Part shown: one piece after another, positions 12,603-25,411 of the stretch
How positions within the stretch are numbered: position 1 is the first letter of the stretch
How the letters are laid out: each line of letters begins with the position of its first letter
From: Margaritispora aquatica
Taxonomy: Eukaryota > Ascomycota > Leotiomycetes > Helotiales > Discinellaceae
NCBI GenBank assembly: GCA_007644065.1
Contig: VJWN01000003.1
Location: forward strand, 2,108,001 to 2,172,000
Direction: 5' to 3'
Length of the DNA: 64,000 nucleotides
The notes under the pieces: model-generated
What the model saw: the letters and a program-made list of their open reading frames with translations, nothing else
Database searches by the model: none
Told to the model about the DNA's origin: nothing
Translations under genes and position numbers: made by a program

Positions 12603-14030
12603 TGACACCGACTAGCCTGTGAGCTCGTGGGACAAAAAGGAAGGAAAGAAAGCAAGCAGGCTGGCAAGCCAAAAAGAGAGAAAGACTGACCTGTCTGCAA
12701 GAAGGAAACCCAAAAAGGGAAAGAAAAAAAAAGAAAGAAAAAATTGCTCGTATTGACAAACAAACAAAGAAAAGGACAACCGAAACAGCCAGACAGAGAC
12801 AGAGAGATAGATAGCATAGATAGCATACTATAGCATGGCATAGTATGCGCATCACAGGTAGGTAAGGTACTCACTCACTCACTACCCAACGCAACAGTGA
12901 CATCGTCCCTACCCACCATCCTCCAATTAAAGATGATCAACAGTCATCACCCATTATCACCCGTCATACGAGAAGAAGCAAATACAAAAACTCAAAGAAG
13001 GCTATCACGCGCAACGGGTAACGGGCAACTCGCGATTTCCAAGTTCCATCTTCAACGGGCAAGGTTGTGAGACAGAACAACGAAAGACAGACAGACATCG
13101 TTGATCGACGATCGGATCGGATCTGATATGGGATGATATGATCTAATCTAATCAAATCTAATCAATTGCAAAGCAGATCCATCTCATTGGCCTTCGATGT
13201 ATCTTTTCCCTTTACCTCCTCATTTACACACCATCACTTGGCTTGTAAACACGGCTGAGAATCATAGAGCTAGGCGAGTGTGGTATGTAGGTAGGCGCTT
13301 GCCTTCCTTCCCTCCCTCCCGCAGTCCCACTTGGATACTTGAAATCTACCTCGGCCCTCATCTAATAATGAGACAGGGCGCCAGTAAAGAGAATAGTATC
13401 AGGCGTAGTATTCCTTCAAGCTGCTTGCTTCTACCTGGGCTATGTAACACACACCTGTGGCGCCACCCGTACCCCCGTCACACATGGGATGGCACACTAT
13501 GCACTACATGGCGGCTGCATAAACATATCCCCCCATTTGTCCATCCATTTCTTCACTTACTCGTAATCTCAAATACCCAATACCACTATTCTGCATACCG
13601 GAAGAACGTTTCCGCATCCAGAACCCCATCCAGAACCCCATCCATGAAAAGTACCTTAAATCCATATGTAACCCACCCCATGAACCCACCGGCAATAACC
13701 CACTTCTCGATCATAGCCTCAACCCATTCATCCACTCGGTCACACACCCACATCCGAATCCCAGAAAAAGAAACCCAGCCGTGTCAGCGATCCAGATGGA
13801 TAGGATGAATGGTTGGTTGGTGGTGAGACAACTCGCAGAGACTTCGAAGCGCGCATCCCGCCATTCAAATAGGCCAAGACGCCACCCACGATTTATTCCC
13901 TCTCACTTGTGCGCTAGTACGCAGCCCGCAACCTACATACCATCCTCGAGTCTCGATTCCATATCGGCTATTTGTACGCGTTCTGCTGCTTCTCCTCTCT
14001 TCCTCCTCCTCTTAATAGTATAGTTAAATG
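12603..14030. other. intergenic region between copia element and sreA 3' end
   Basis: Purine-rich and pyrimidine-rich simple sequence with short GATA-like and CACA runs. A 203-codon plus-strand frame (13197-13808) has the biased His/Pro/Ser/Thr composition of translated low-complexity DNA and no domain. I see no gene. The right end probably holds the sreA 3' UTR. Confidence 0.55.
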
Positions 14031-15847
14031 TCATTCTCCCATCCCCAACTCCGCCAACTCTCTTTCCTTCGCCTTCAGTGCCTCCCGCATTCTGTCAGCC
14101 TCCCTCTGCAGCATTTCTCTCCTCTCGAATTTTGCACGGTCGCTGTCATTACTGGCAAAGCTGGAACTCATGCTCAGACTTGGCGCGTTCGGTCGATGCG
14201 AGGGCGAACGTCGGTCGTTGGCGTCATGGTCTGACATCCCCGGATTGAGAATCGATTTGATGGAGCTCAGTCGTTTGGAGTTTGCTGAATGGTTTGGTGG
14301 ATTGGTGTTGGATATCATCGAGTCCCCGAGAGAATGCTGAGAAGGATCCACTTCAATTGTGGAAAAGGATCGCTTCTTGGATGGCGAGAGAAAGGAGTTT
14401 GGTGATAGGGAGAGACGATTCTGTGCTGGCGGCGGATATGAAGTTATCGGAGGCAATCGATTGTCATTGTGCAATGAATTGTGGTGCTCATGTCCATGGT
14501 TTTGAGAAGTCGAGGCATATGCCATCAGGTCGGAATTGGGAATCTGCTGTCCATTGTGTCCTCTCGTTGGATCAGGAAGATTACGATTTCGAAAGCCAAG
14601 ATTCACAGACCCATCCGGATTTATACTTCCTCTTTGGGAGTCCGCTGGTGGGGAAGCATGCTCGGATTCTGGGGAACCCATGGTGGTGCTTCCGCCGTCT
14701 GTCGAAGGTTGAGCTCCCGGGGCTGCAGGTACCACTCGTTTCCTTCGCTTGATAATCGATTTCTTCATCGTTACTGGCCTGTGAACACCATGAAGCTTAT
14801 AATACAATCCTAGGAATGTTAGCGATATCCTTGACAAGGGGCAAGATACGTACCACAAGCATTACAGATTGTATGACCACTTTCGTCTCTCCGCCACAAA
14901 GGAGTTATGGTAGTTCCACAATTCTGGCATGCAACAACGACTGTTGTATTTTGTGCTTGCAACGATAAAGCGGCAACATCGATCGGTGAAGGTGCATCTG
15001 TTGGCTGGTCATTTTGCAGAGAATCTGCCGGAGATTGTTGAGAGATAGTAAAGTTTGCACTTTTCGCAACTCGATTGTTAAATGCGGGACAACCACTGCA
15101 AACTTCTTTTCCTCCAGTGCCATTACATTTTCCTCCTCCAGGACAAGAGCCTGCACTAGTCTGATCCGCTGCTACGTATGTTGAGCCGGATGCAATGTGA
15201 TGGGATGGACTTGCTCGAGAAGGAGAAGCTCGCTGTTCTGCCGTCCGCTGTGGATTGGTTGGCGTCATGATGGATGGAGGCCGTTTCAAGTTGGTCGGTC
15301 TCTGTGCATTGCGTGCTTTCAAATAAAGTCCGCAAGCATTACATATTGTTGCTCCTTGTGGAGAGCGTCGCCATAGTGGCGTCCTGCTTGTCCCACAATT
15401 GCTGAACGATGTCAGCTCAAGTATTGGTTTACAACTTACTTTAACCTACCTGCAAACTTGTCCACTCGGTATTGTATCCGGCGGTGCAACAGACCCCATA
15501 GAATACGATTGTTCTCTTTGGCTTTGCTCAGTGGAAGAATTTGATCTAGGAGTGATTTGTCGCATTCGCTCCGCCGATGGACTCGAAGACTCAGGCCTTT
15601 GATATTCATACCCAGGTGAAGGACTATTCCTTTGAGTTTGTTCATGTCTTTCTCGGCTAGATCCCCCGAGCGAATGACTTGCAGTTTCTTGGCCTTGCAT
15701 TGCATTTTCCCTTGAAGGTAAGGCAGTCCGAATGGGAAAGATTTCTTCCCTTCCAGCACCTGGAGACACTGACCTCCTATCACTCATACTGAATGGGTGA
15801 TCCGACAAGAAGTCAGTCACAGGAAGATGTCGAACCGCACAGCACAT
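14031..15847 (-). CDS. sreA: SreA-type GATA repressor of siderophore biosynthesis
   Basis: This iron-dependent GATA transcription factor represses siderophore synthesis and iron uptake genes, including sidA orthologues, when iron is plentiful. It acts in the nucleus. The exons, in gene order, are 15847-15450, 15401-14854 and 14809-14031, with introns of 48 and 44 nt, giving 574 residues. Both introns cut GATA fingers: the first lies just before finger 1 ([13 protein letters not shown]), the second within CNACG of finger 2 ([14 protein letters not shown]). Between the fingers is the Cys-rich block (CPGGGKC, C..CPAFNN) that marks the SREA/SRE/URBS1 group and binds iron. A short C-terminal coiled coil ([21 protein letters not shown] region) completes the family layout. 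The N-terminus is uncertain: an in-frame ATG at 15787 (MSDRRSV) is an alternative, and an upstream exon cannot be ruled out. Confidence 0.93.
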
Positions 15848-18800
15848 AGGTGATGTGTGAGCAACTGGAGATGATTCCGGGAGGGAGAATCACTCGTTCG
15901 TATAATTCGCCCGTAAGGTTTCCGCTACCCAGACTGGTTTCCGAACGACAACACCAGATTCCCGTCAGTAGCCAATGCCGATTCGAAGAGAAGCTGGCAC
16001 CTATCTGTTTGTTTCGTTGGAATTCAAGGGTGACACTCAATGCGACTATCAATCCTGTGGACAGAGCTTTTCGTCTCACTGTTTTTCGATTTCAGTGGTT
16101 GGGAAGCCGGAGATGATTGTGGGATATCTGTGTATGAAAAGAACGGTGACGGTAAGACAACAACGCAACAGAACTTGGTACACCAAGTCAACCCAATCTT
16201 TCTGGAATGCAAATCAATGCAGGTTTAGCAATGTTGGTGGCTGAGAAGCGAAAGCAGGTGATTTGTCCAAGGAAGTTTGCGTCTCGGTGGATGATCCTTC
16301 AAGTGGTATCAGCGGTAAGTGCCCTGACAGCTTAATGTGATGGAGCCAGTGGGGATGATAGATTAGACAAAGAGACGGCAATGTGATTTTAAAAATCCTG
16401 TGTTGCGTCCTAAAATAGTGATGGGAGGTGTAGTCTCTAGGTGTGGAACCACAAAATCCCGAAGTTCTTCGTGAAGATTTTATGAACTGCTGGAGATTAG
16501 ATCTGAGTCTATTTCGCATGAAAGTTGAAAAGCCTTATTTGATATGGTTTTAGGCAAAGACAGAAATAAATATGACTAGTGCTTTGAGTGCACCTGATCT
16601 TGGTCCAAGCCAGCGAAGAATTGGACTTGGTGTTAAAGTGGTGAACAAGCTACATACGAACAACCCGGGGAAATAGAGTTCAAGTCCTCGATGTCGTGAT
16701 ATGATCAAGCTTTGAGTACTGGGGCAAAGTCGTTTTGCTTTTTCTTCTGAACACAATCTGTCCCTTAGTCGCCTCAATGTCGGTCCTGGGCTAGATGTCC
16801 AGTATTTCGAGGTGGATTTGTGGATTGTCCCTGAAAGGCTAGACCGTGAATCCTCTCTCGCTGGAGGGGCGTTATACTGATTTCAGACGTATGGATTCCT
16901 TCAGTAAAAGAAACCTATTTCTCCGAGGGCAGGTTTAAAGATGTAAAGAAATGGGTGTGTATCGCCGCTTCCCAATGTTCCGGGTAAGATATCGATTCCG
17001 AGAGAAAGCTGAAAGGTTGCTTGATGGTGCTCGTGACTTAGCATTAATCCCGTCAGATCTGGATCTCGGCTTGAGGAATTGACCGTGACCGTGTCCGTAG
17101 CCGTGATGATGATCGTGATCAAGATGGTACGTACAGGTACAGGTAAGCACGATCTTGTTGGTGAGGTGACACTGACCGTCCCAAGACCAGCAAGTGGAAT
17201 GATAATATCTCTTGGTGGGGAGATATGTGCTTTTGGGAAGACCGAGGGAGGTGAAAGAGGTGGTGCGTGAGGGTCAAGGTAAGGTGAGGTGAGATGAGGT
17301 GAGGGAGGTGAGGGTGAGGGTGAGGGTGAGGGTGAGGCTCGAAAGGCAGATGAAAGCCGTGGCTGCCCTGAGGGAGGTTTGTTTGGTGGTATAGTGTACC
17401 TGCAACTTCTCCTTTCAGTTTGGATCCGATAATTTAGTAATTTAGTACCAATAATCCATGGAATATGGTATTATAAAGGTAAATGTAACCTTAAGTAAAG
17501 ACTTTGCGGGTAAATCCTGATTAATCAACAAAGAATAAGGTAGGAGAAGGTTAAGGCAGCATCCAAAAACTTACGATTGCAGGAGACAGGACAAGTCAGT
17601 CAGTTGGTTAGTTCCTTCCCTTCCAGCGAGTTCCAGTCTTCCAAGTGGAGGTGAGTGTGAGTATGAGTGTAGGTAGGTGCTTTCAACCAACGCAAGTCCA
17701 AGTCCAGCTCTCCTTCCTTCCTTCCTCCATTGATTGCCAATTGCCAATTGCCAATGTCTCTACCGCCTTTCCATATCCTTGTAATAATATGGGGAAGTCA
17801 CGACCCAACTCAATCCTCAACCTTCCAATCATCAACCATCAATTGGTAATCTCTTGGCATGCAGTCAGAGCCAAGCATCAAAGTTCTACCGCTAAGACTA
17901 AAAGGGTTACGATCCGATATCTTGAACAGGGGGGTGACTGGTGACTGAAGTGGTGACTGGTGACATTTTTCAACCTCCCTCCTCATACCTCATACCTCAC
18001 TTCTCACTCCTCTTCATGTACAGTACAGCACGTCTGGCCAAAAGGCTAAAGGCAAAAAATGGCAAAAATGGCGAAAATGGCGACAAAAGGGTCTGGAACA
18101 AAAATGGTCCCAGGTCCTATCCGGTTACCGATTGATATCCAATCAAGAAAATCAACATGCATCAAATATGCACGTGGTGAAATAAATTATATCCAATGAT
18201 ACAGCTTGGGGATGTCATCCCGATACTTGAGCCTACTGGATACTACTCCCGTCCTGGATACTGGAGACTGGAGACTGGATGGATCCCGCACCTGCATCTG
18301 CATCTGTCAAGAATCATCCGGGCAGGATACAACATATCATAGCATGGCGGAACCCCGATACTGACATATCAATAAGGTATCATCACTTGAGTGGTTCAGA
18401 ATCTCCTCTCCCCCCAGCTATTAGAAAGATATCTGCTTCTTGTCTTCATGCACCTTGATCTGATACCGATAGAACCCAACACTTTTAGTTCCTCAGGTGT
18501 ACAAGTATCATGGGAGTCGTATTACATGTCACTCCCATCTGATATGACCAGAACGAACCGAGACAGGACAGGACCTCTAGATGAGGTTTGTGTTTGAGGT
18601 GCCAGTTCATGATTCAATAGAAGACATGCCATGACGAATGAGTCCTGTCGGAATACACTAAAATGTCATTCTCGGTTGCAGGTTGGCTGCCGGAGTATTC
18701 AATGATCAAAGCATACATTGCACTACCTACTTACCGAGCCGCTTCTCGGATCCGGTTAGTAGGAGTTCGACGTCGGCTTCGTACCTAGCGATTATCATTA

Positions 18801-21199
18801 CGAGAGATAATGTACGAGCTTGTCAAGCATCACGTACAGAATCTCTCTGATTGTAGGTCTCTTTAGCAGAAGAAGTTCAAAGTTGACGCTTCGAAGGCAA
18901 TCCCGACTCAATTGTGCCACTGTCGTGGTACAGACCAACACCTCTGGACTTTAATCCGTTCGCTACCTATGTTCCTTGATTTTCTTTTTCATAGTTTTGT
19001 GTTAAGAGTCTGACTTCCAGGAGATCTGGGTCCTGGATATCTTCCAATATTCCTTCTAATATCCCAATCCACGTCCGTGAGGAAGTCCTTTCGTAGTATT
19101 GGAGCAGTCTCTTGATTCAAGAACATGTCCAATCTAATAGAATACACAAATACCTCTGATGCTGTAGAAGTAACCAAATGAGGAGCGTTAAACAAGCCAT
19201 TTGTCTCGGGAAATTCCAGGCCACGATAAGAATCATAAGATCTGCAGCATGACGGTTGGCTTTTGGTAATTACTGAGACAGTCAAGAATTGGCAAACTAC
19301 CACTAGCGTTTCATATCATTATTTCCGTTTGCTGAAGGATTGAAGATACCCATTAGTCTGATTCTTCTGTTATTTAGGTGGATCGGAATTTCCACATCTT
19401 CCCATATCATATCCAAGCCAGGCACGCACAATCAATCACAGCGATCCACACCTTCTCAAAAAGACTGTACGGTATTCTTTATCTCTCTATTGTCGAACAG
19501 CTCTTGCTTGAGATGAATATAATTTCTAGTTGATTTCTCGAAAGCGTTCGAAAAGGAGTATTCTTTTAGTATGTCAGTTTTTGTCTGGAGCACGTCATGG
19601 GCTTTCTTTCATCTACCCTCTACGTTGTACAGCACAAAGGTTCAAGTTTAGCTTCTTAGAGAAAGTGTATTCTCAGCGACGTATCACAAGCCTATCCGAT
19701 TGAGCATGATGATTCTGATTGAGGCTGGTTGAGAGCAATATCGGAGAAGGGTCAATATACCAAAGCTCAAATCGCGCCAGTACATCGTTCCCCTTCACCG
19801 AATCTAAAAACGCAAAGTATTTGTCTTCTCACCTAACTCCAAGAGTCTTCAGATATGTACACAATAATTCAACCACTAACATTAACACAAGAATGAACTG
19901 CTTCCAATAGAAGGATTTCCCTCCTGTTGTCAGGTTGCACGGCATATTCCGAGAATCTCGCGAAATAAGGCACTTTCCCTTTCACTTCTCCCCATCCCAA
20001 GCTCTGAATATTCGAGCCCAATGCAGAGGAATCTCAATATGTAGTGATCCAACGATCAGGATGGACTAGGTTTTGATCCCACGGATTATGTGCCGCAGTA
20101 CAGACCAGCTACGCAGTTTTATAATACCACCGACGACTGCAGCAAGTGGTCAATCTGGGAAAGGAGAATTCAGATGGCTTCTGTTTGAGAGAAGTTCGCT
20201 TCTTTAAGATGAAATGCGACCTCTCGATATGACCACCGAGCATAATGATACTTCGACACTTGGTATTCAGTGTTCATGTCCAGATTATAACTAACACTCC
20301 AGACTGTCTTTCTTGCCTTATTTATCAACTCAAGTGAGGCAGTTCAAGCGAAGCAAATACTCTTCAATACTAAATCTGTCTACTGACATCATGCCGATTC
20401 ACTACGATGAACCTATCATCAATTTAAGCCAATTTAAAGTCAATCCAGGCAGCTAGAACTCTTTTTCGTTTTCAGGAAGCAAGCCCTGCTCAAGCTACCT
20501 AGAGCCAGTGCCTCAACGCCTAGCAAATTCATCGTCCATATGTTCAGCTCAACTACTTGCGCTTTACCGATGTTGTTGCAAGTTGGCACATCTAAAACGA
20601 CGTGTGGTTTTTCTCTTGTTTCTTTTTCTCCTTTTATAGCTTGAGGCTCACAGCCTAATACCTTTTTACCATCAAATGAAACATAGTCTGTTTTATCCTC
20701 CGGACTACTTACAGGTATCTCTTTCATTGGTTCAGATTACAAACTGGTAACAACAAAGTTCATTAAAGGGGAGCACGCACTCTTACTTATTGACTTTGCT
20801 CTCTATTATAGTCTCGAAAGCAAGTTCGAAGCCGAATTATACAATCCTTCTATTCTCTCCTCCATTTTCTTCGTCGCTATCAATCTACTGCTGCATGATT
20901 TCTTGAAGAGAAAACACCTGTCATGCTAAGGATCTTCTGAATAGCATAATCTTCGTCGTGGTAAGACTTACCACTGCTCCCCCCTGGTCACCCAACATGA
21001 GTATTTACACGTCCAAACTAAGAGTGGCATAGGCCGTCATGAGCTTAAAGGTTATTGAAGTTAGTACATCGGACCCAAAGTAAGACCCATCTTCGCTTAT
21101 ATTTAAACCAAATAAACCTCAGTCTAATTTTTCAAAGGTATGAAAATCAGAATAAGCATCATACATCCTCATAACCCAAAAGTCTATTTCCTCTCACAT
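15848..21199. other. long intergenic region upstream of sreA
   Basis: About 5.4 kb with no gene I can support. The part next to sreA probably carries its promoter and a long 5' leader; several short upstream open frames occur on the minus strand. Open frames at 18989-19303 and 20440-20727 (both minus, 104 and 95 codons) have mixed composition and no known domain. I could not build either into a multi-exon gene. 17281-17340 is a GAGGTGAG/GAGGGT purine repeat. Confidence 0.5.
17281..17337 (+). repeat. GGTGAG/GAGGGT purine-rich tandem repeat
   Basis: Imperfect GAGGTGAG units turn into four perfect GAGGGT-type hexamers. Non-coding simple repeat. Confidence 0.7.
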
Positions 21200-22548
21200 C
21201 TACTGCACATAATTTCGCCAATCATGCACATCCTCAAACCCAAGCACCTCCCTAATCTTCCTATTACTCAACGGCGCTTCCCTCTTATCCATCTCCCTCC
21301 TCACGCCAACCTTTGGCATCGCCTTCTCCAAAAACTTCCTCGAGGTCCCAATATCCGCATCTCTCAACGTGATCGTATTGTTCGTCGCATTAAACACCTG
21401 ATACCCCAGTCCATCTTTGCCAATAGCCAAGTGGCAGATCTGTCCCAAGTCCCGCGCGTCGATGTAGCTCCATGCGTTGCGCTTGCGTGACATAGGGGCG
21501 TTGAGGTAGGCTGGGAAATTGAGTGCGTACTCGTGCGGCTCGATGACATTGCCGATGCGGAGGCAGTAGATGTCGTTTTTGAAGCGGGCCGAGAAGGTGC
21601 GGGAGTTGGCTTCGCCGATTACTTTTGTGAGTGCGTAGCTGCTTGGATGTTAGTGGGTGTTCTCCTGTATACCCTGCTCGAACATGCTAAGCGACGATGA
21701 AAACATACGTATCCTCCGGCGCAATATCATAATCCTCCTCCAACGGAAGGGTCTTGAAATCAGCATCTCCCTGCGCAAAACACACTCCATAGACGGTCTC
21801 TGAAGACGCGACGATGATTTTCTTGACGCCCAGCTTGCAGGCTGCTTCGATTACGTTGTAGGTTGAGCGTGTGTTGGCTTGGAAGAGCTCGCTATCTGGG
21901 ACGCGGAGGTTGCAGGAGTATGCTGTTGTGAATGTGTCAGTTGATCTGTTGTTTGGATGGAGCCGAGAATGGAGTATGACGTGAAGAGGAGGAGGAGGAG
22001 GAGCATGGTCCTCGCCTCTTTCATCAATAAATCTACACCTTTCAACTCCCCCACAACCTAAAACAAGAACATGAAAAATATCAACTAACCAGCAAAATGA
22101 ATAACCACATCCGGTGGCCCAGGGACATTCTCCTCCTCATACCCGTCAAAGTTGAAATGGCTCGTCATCGCATTGAACACCTGACCCGAATCCGTAAGAT
22201 CGGTCGTGAGCGTGAAGACACTCTGCTTCCCATCTGGAAACGCAATGTCATTTGGGAAAGGCGTGAGATCGAGATTCAGGACTTTGTGCCCTTGAGCGAG
22301 CAGGTATGGTATCACGTGTCGGCCTGCTTTGCCACTTCCACCTGTGAAAACCTAGTGGTTTGTTAGATTGCTTGGGTAGTGGGGAGGGGATAGGTGTGGT
22401 CTCGAATGGGAGGGAGTGGTGGGATGGGTGAGCTGGGCTCAGAAGGAGACGGGTGTGGCATCGATGGTTGTTCTATGGAGGAAGATATTGAAGGAGGCGA
22501 AAACTCACGATGCGCTTTCCTCCCGAGGGACTTGATGTGGTCGACATT
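21200..22548 (-). CDS. extended SDR, NAD-dependent epimerase/dehydratase-like
   Basis: The exons, in gene order, are 22548-22510, 22351-22090, 21922-21709 and 21638-21200, giving 317 residues, normal for extended short-chain dehydrogenases acting on nucleotide sugars or related substrates. The NAD-binding motif VFTGGSGKAGRH begins at residue 14, exactly at the start of exon 2. VVIHFAG ends strand 4. The catalytic Tyr-x-x-x-Lys is DTYALTK, and a serine pair (ASSETVYG) lies ahead of it. The exon 3/4 junction uses the CAG acceptor that yields this motif. A C-terminal W.YID.RDLGQ block is typical of the family. The substrate cannot be told from sequence. No signal peptide or membrane segment is visible. 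Confidence 0.9.
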
Positions 22549-25411
22549 GTTATATTCTTACGCAAGGAAACTTATCCCACGATATCTTGAATTTGAAATG
22601 GACAGAGTGATGGAGAGTTAGGTTGTTTGATCTCAGGAAGAAGCGAGCAAAGAGTCTTAAGTAAGATGTCCACGCCAAAAGATCAGCAGTTGGAATAATA
22701 CCGATTTTCAGTACCGGTATGCACACAAGCTTACCCCATACATCGGCCATAGGACATAAGGTAGGAGTGATTGTACTCATCCACATCTCTTGAGGGTGAA
22801 AACCCACTTTACATTCTCATCGTCCACATCGCTGTCATTAGGCTTAATGTCTTGAACAGAAAACAACCATGTTGATTGGAGAGGCAATGCTTAAACCAAC
22901 GTCGTGGTTGTGCCAAGAGTGGTGTTAAGCCCGATGATAATGTGTACATCTACATTTTCGAAGGCGTTGAGTTGGAAATGCTGCTGGGTGGTTACGTCAG
23001 TGAACCCTTGGATTTGGTAGACTCGCATCATACTTTGCCGATCTAGCCAATCAGAGCTCAGTTTGCTTCCTTAGCTTGCAATACAAGTAACCCTCATCGA
23101 GAGTTAGACAACAGGTGTAAGGAACCACGCTTTAACATTGATAATAGCCTATTCTTGCGGATAAAAGAACTACGACAGCAGAGCTGTCCACGCAAGTGTC
23201 ATTTGATCTTATTCGAATTAAAATTTCAGGAGATTGATGTCTCAGAGTTACACCAAGTGCTTGCAAACTTTCGAAAAGACAATAGGAGTCTAATTGTGAA
23301 TGGTTTGTAGAATTAGGTGTCATTCTAACATCAAGATTTTCTATACATATTCTTGTTCGCGATAAGTGATAAAGAAAAACCTAGTCAACCTTACGGACTG
23401 AATTTGAAGACATGACAAAACAACCTCCTCTGATGACCCAGAAGCGTGATGCTTCATCTGAGATTCCTTGTTGGAATCACGAAGCTACAACAATGGAGTC
23501 GTAGTGAAGCTTACTTAGATGGGTGATGGAATGAAAAGGGTGATGCTCTGTATAGTTGGGACATCTCGGATATAGTTTCTGCATCTCCACTGCATTGTTA
23601 GATGCGCACAACAAATGCGGTCGACTAAATCACCTTGGTTCGCAGGTAAAAAGCAGACAATAACAACCAACAATAAGAAAATGAGCCGACTTTGCTGTCT
23701 TCCATTACTCGATCCGAAGTTTGTGCGTCTACCTTACTTTCAGTTACATTACAAGACGACTCACTTGCTGTCATGCCTATCCTACTGAGCTAACAAGCCA
23801 TCGTTCTTTGCAGGTAGGTTGCTGATGCGCTCGAATAGCTAGCCTATTGGTTTACTATCAGGAGCTAACTATGTGAGGTGGTGACATCCACGCAGTGCAA
23901 TGATGCTGGACCGTGAGGCACGCTCCGTAAATTGACTATGGTGCAGGAGGTCATTGAGTTCGTATGACACTCTCTAAGGGATATGTAGCTTCAGCAGGGA
24001 TAGACTCTGTTTCTACTGCCAAAAAGCGTGGGATTGTAAGACTCTCAACCCTGAGGAGACTTAGGAGGTATCAGCCTACAAACTGTCAATATAAAGGTCG
24101 GTATTACCTGACAAAAGCGGGCAAGAAACTCGAAGTTCCCTTTCTGTTCCAGCACCATATAATTGAGAAAAGTACGCGATTTGTTGAAATTATACACTAT
24201 CATGACCAAATCACCAAGCTTAGTTGATTCAGATCTGAACTTCCAGGGAATATCTTGCGAGACTTTGAGGCTCCGTAGATGGCTCCTTAGACGCGCACAC
24301 CAATAACCTTTAATACCAAAATGACCACCAGGAAATTCCACATATACGAAATTATAAACACATCCGTACTGTATCACTTGAAAATACGGCATATGCCAAC
24401 ACATTGTACAATGCGACCTTTTCCTCGGTTATTCATCCAACGTGACATCACTCATTCAAAAGACTAACCTTGCGCTTGCCCTCAAAATGTCAATGACAGT
24501 TATGATTTGGTTACCACCTGCAGCGAAACAAGTAGTACTATCAGTCTCGCTATTCATTTTAGCATCATGCTACTAAGAATTGCTTGGAAATGGCTGCACT
24601 TGTACGCAGAAATTCAGTCATGGGCTTGCTTGACAGAGAAAGGAGCAAACACATTACGTGTTGTATCAGCTTGCTTGGAGAAACTCGAGCCTGCACGCAA
24701 CAACCGCAGTCTATCTAATCCAGATACTAATATGTCATATAACAGAGACCATACTTGTGACGCGGAAGTAGTCAGCCCCTATCCAGAAATTAGATGATGC
24801 AGGTCGGAACGCGTTCGCCTCAAGTCTGCATGCGAAGCGTGTTTGATGGCTCAGGCGAGGAAACTCACACGACAACCGATATATACATGCCTCCGTAAGA
24901 GTTTATATTAAGTGATAGTTCGCTTCTGGTGACCTGCTTCAATCTTTCAGCACAGATGAAGATATCGAGGTTGGTAAGAATAGCATCTTTATGTGAAGTA
25001 GAAATCGAGCTTTGGGTGAATCGAAGTCCAGTGATCATTCTCCACAATGATGCATGTCGCGGGTGAGGCTTAACCCTAATCGGGTCTAGTCGTGTTCAAG
25101 AGCTTTTCGAAGTTTCTCTTGAACACAGCAACCGACTTTCTTCTCCTCAAAGCTCGACATCGGCACACATCAGCTACACAATAAATCTCCCAAGTGATCT
25201 CCAAACATCTTAACTCTACGCGCAATCGCTAAAACACTAACGATATCTCACTATTTCAATATCTCACCACCCTTCATTCCAGACCCAGTCGCCCTAAGCA
25301 GCTCTCGCACAATTAAATCAAACCCGCGTCGTCATTCTCAGCGCGACAACTCTCTCACATCTCTATACAACTATTTCGTTACTCGTAATTCAGCAAGTTT
25401 CGCTATCAAAT
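22549..25411. other. intergenic region
   Basis: 2.9 kb of mixed sequence. Open frames at 24045-24404 (minus, 119 codons) and 24507-24797 (plus, 96 codons) have no recognisable domain and no convincing splice partners. 25050-25411 is rich in C/T and CA tracts and probably forms the promoter and 5' leader of the GYF-domain gene. Confidence 0.5.

Noticed and set aside
13197..13808. 203-codon plus-strand ORF.
   Set aside because: His/Pro/Ser/Thr-biased translation of simple sequence, no domain, no splice partner.
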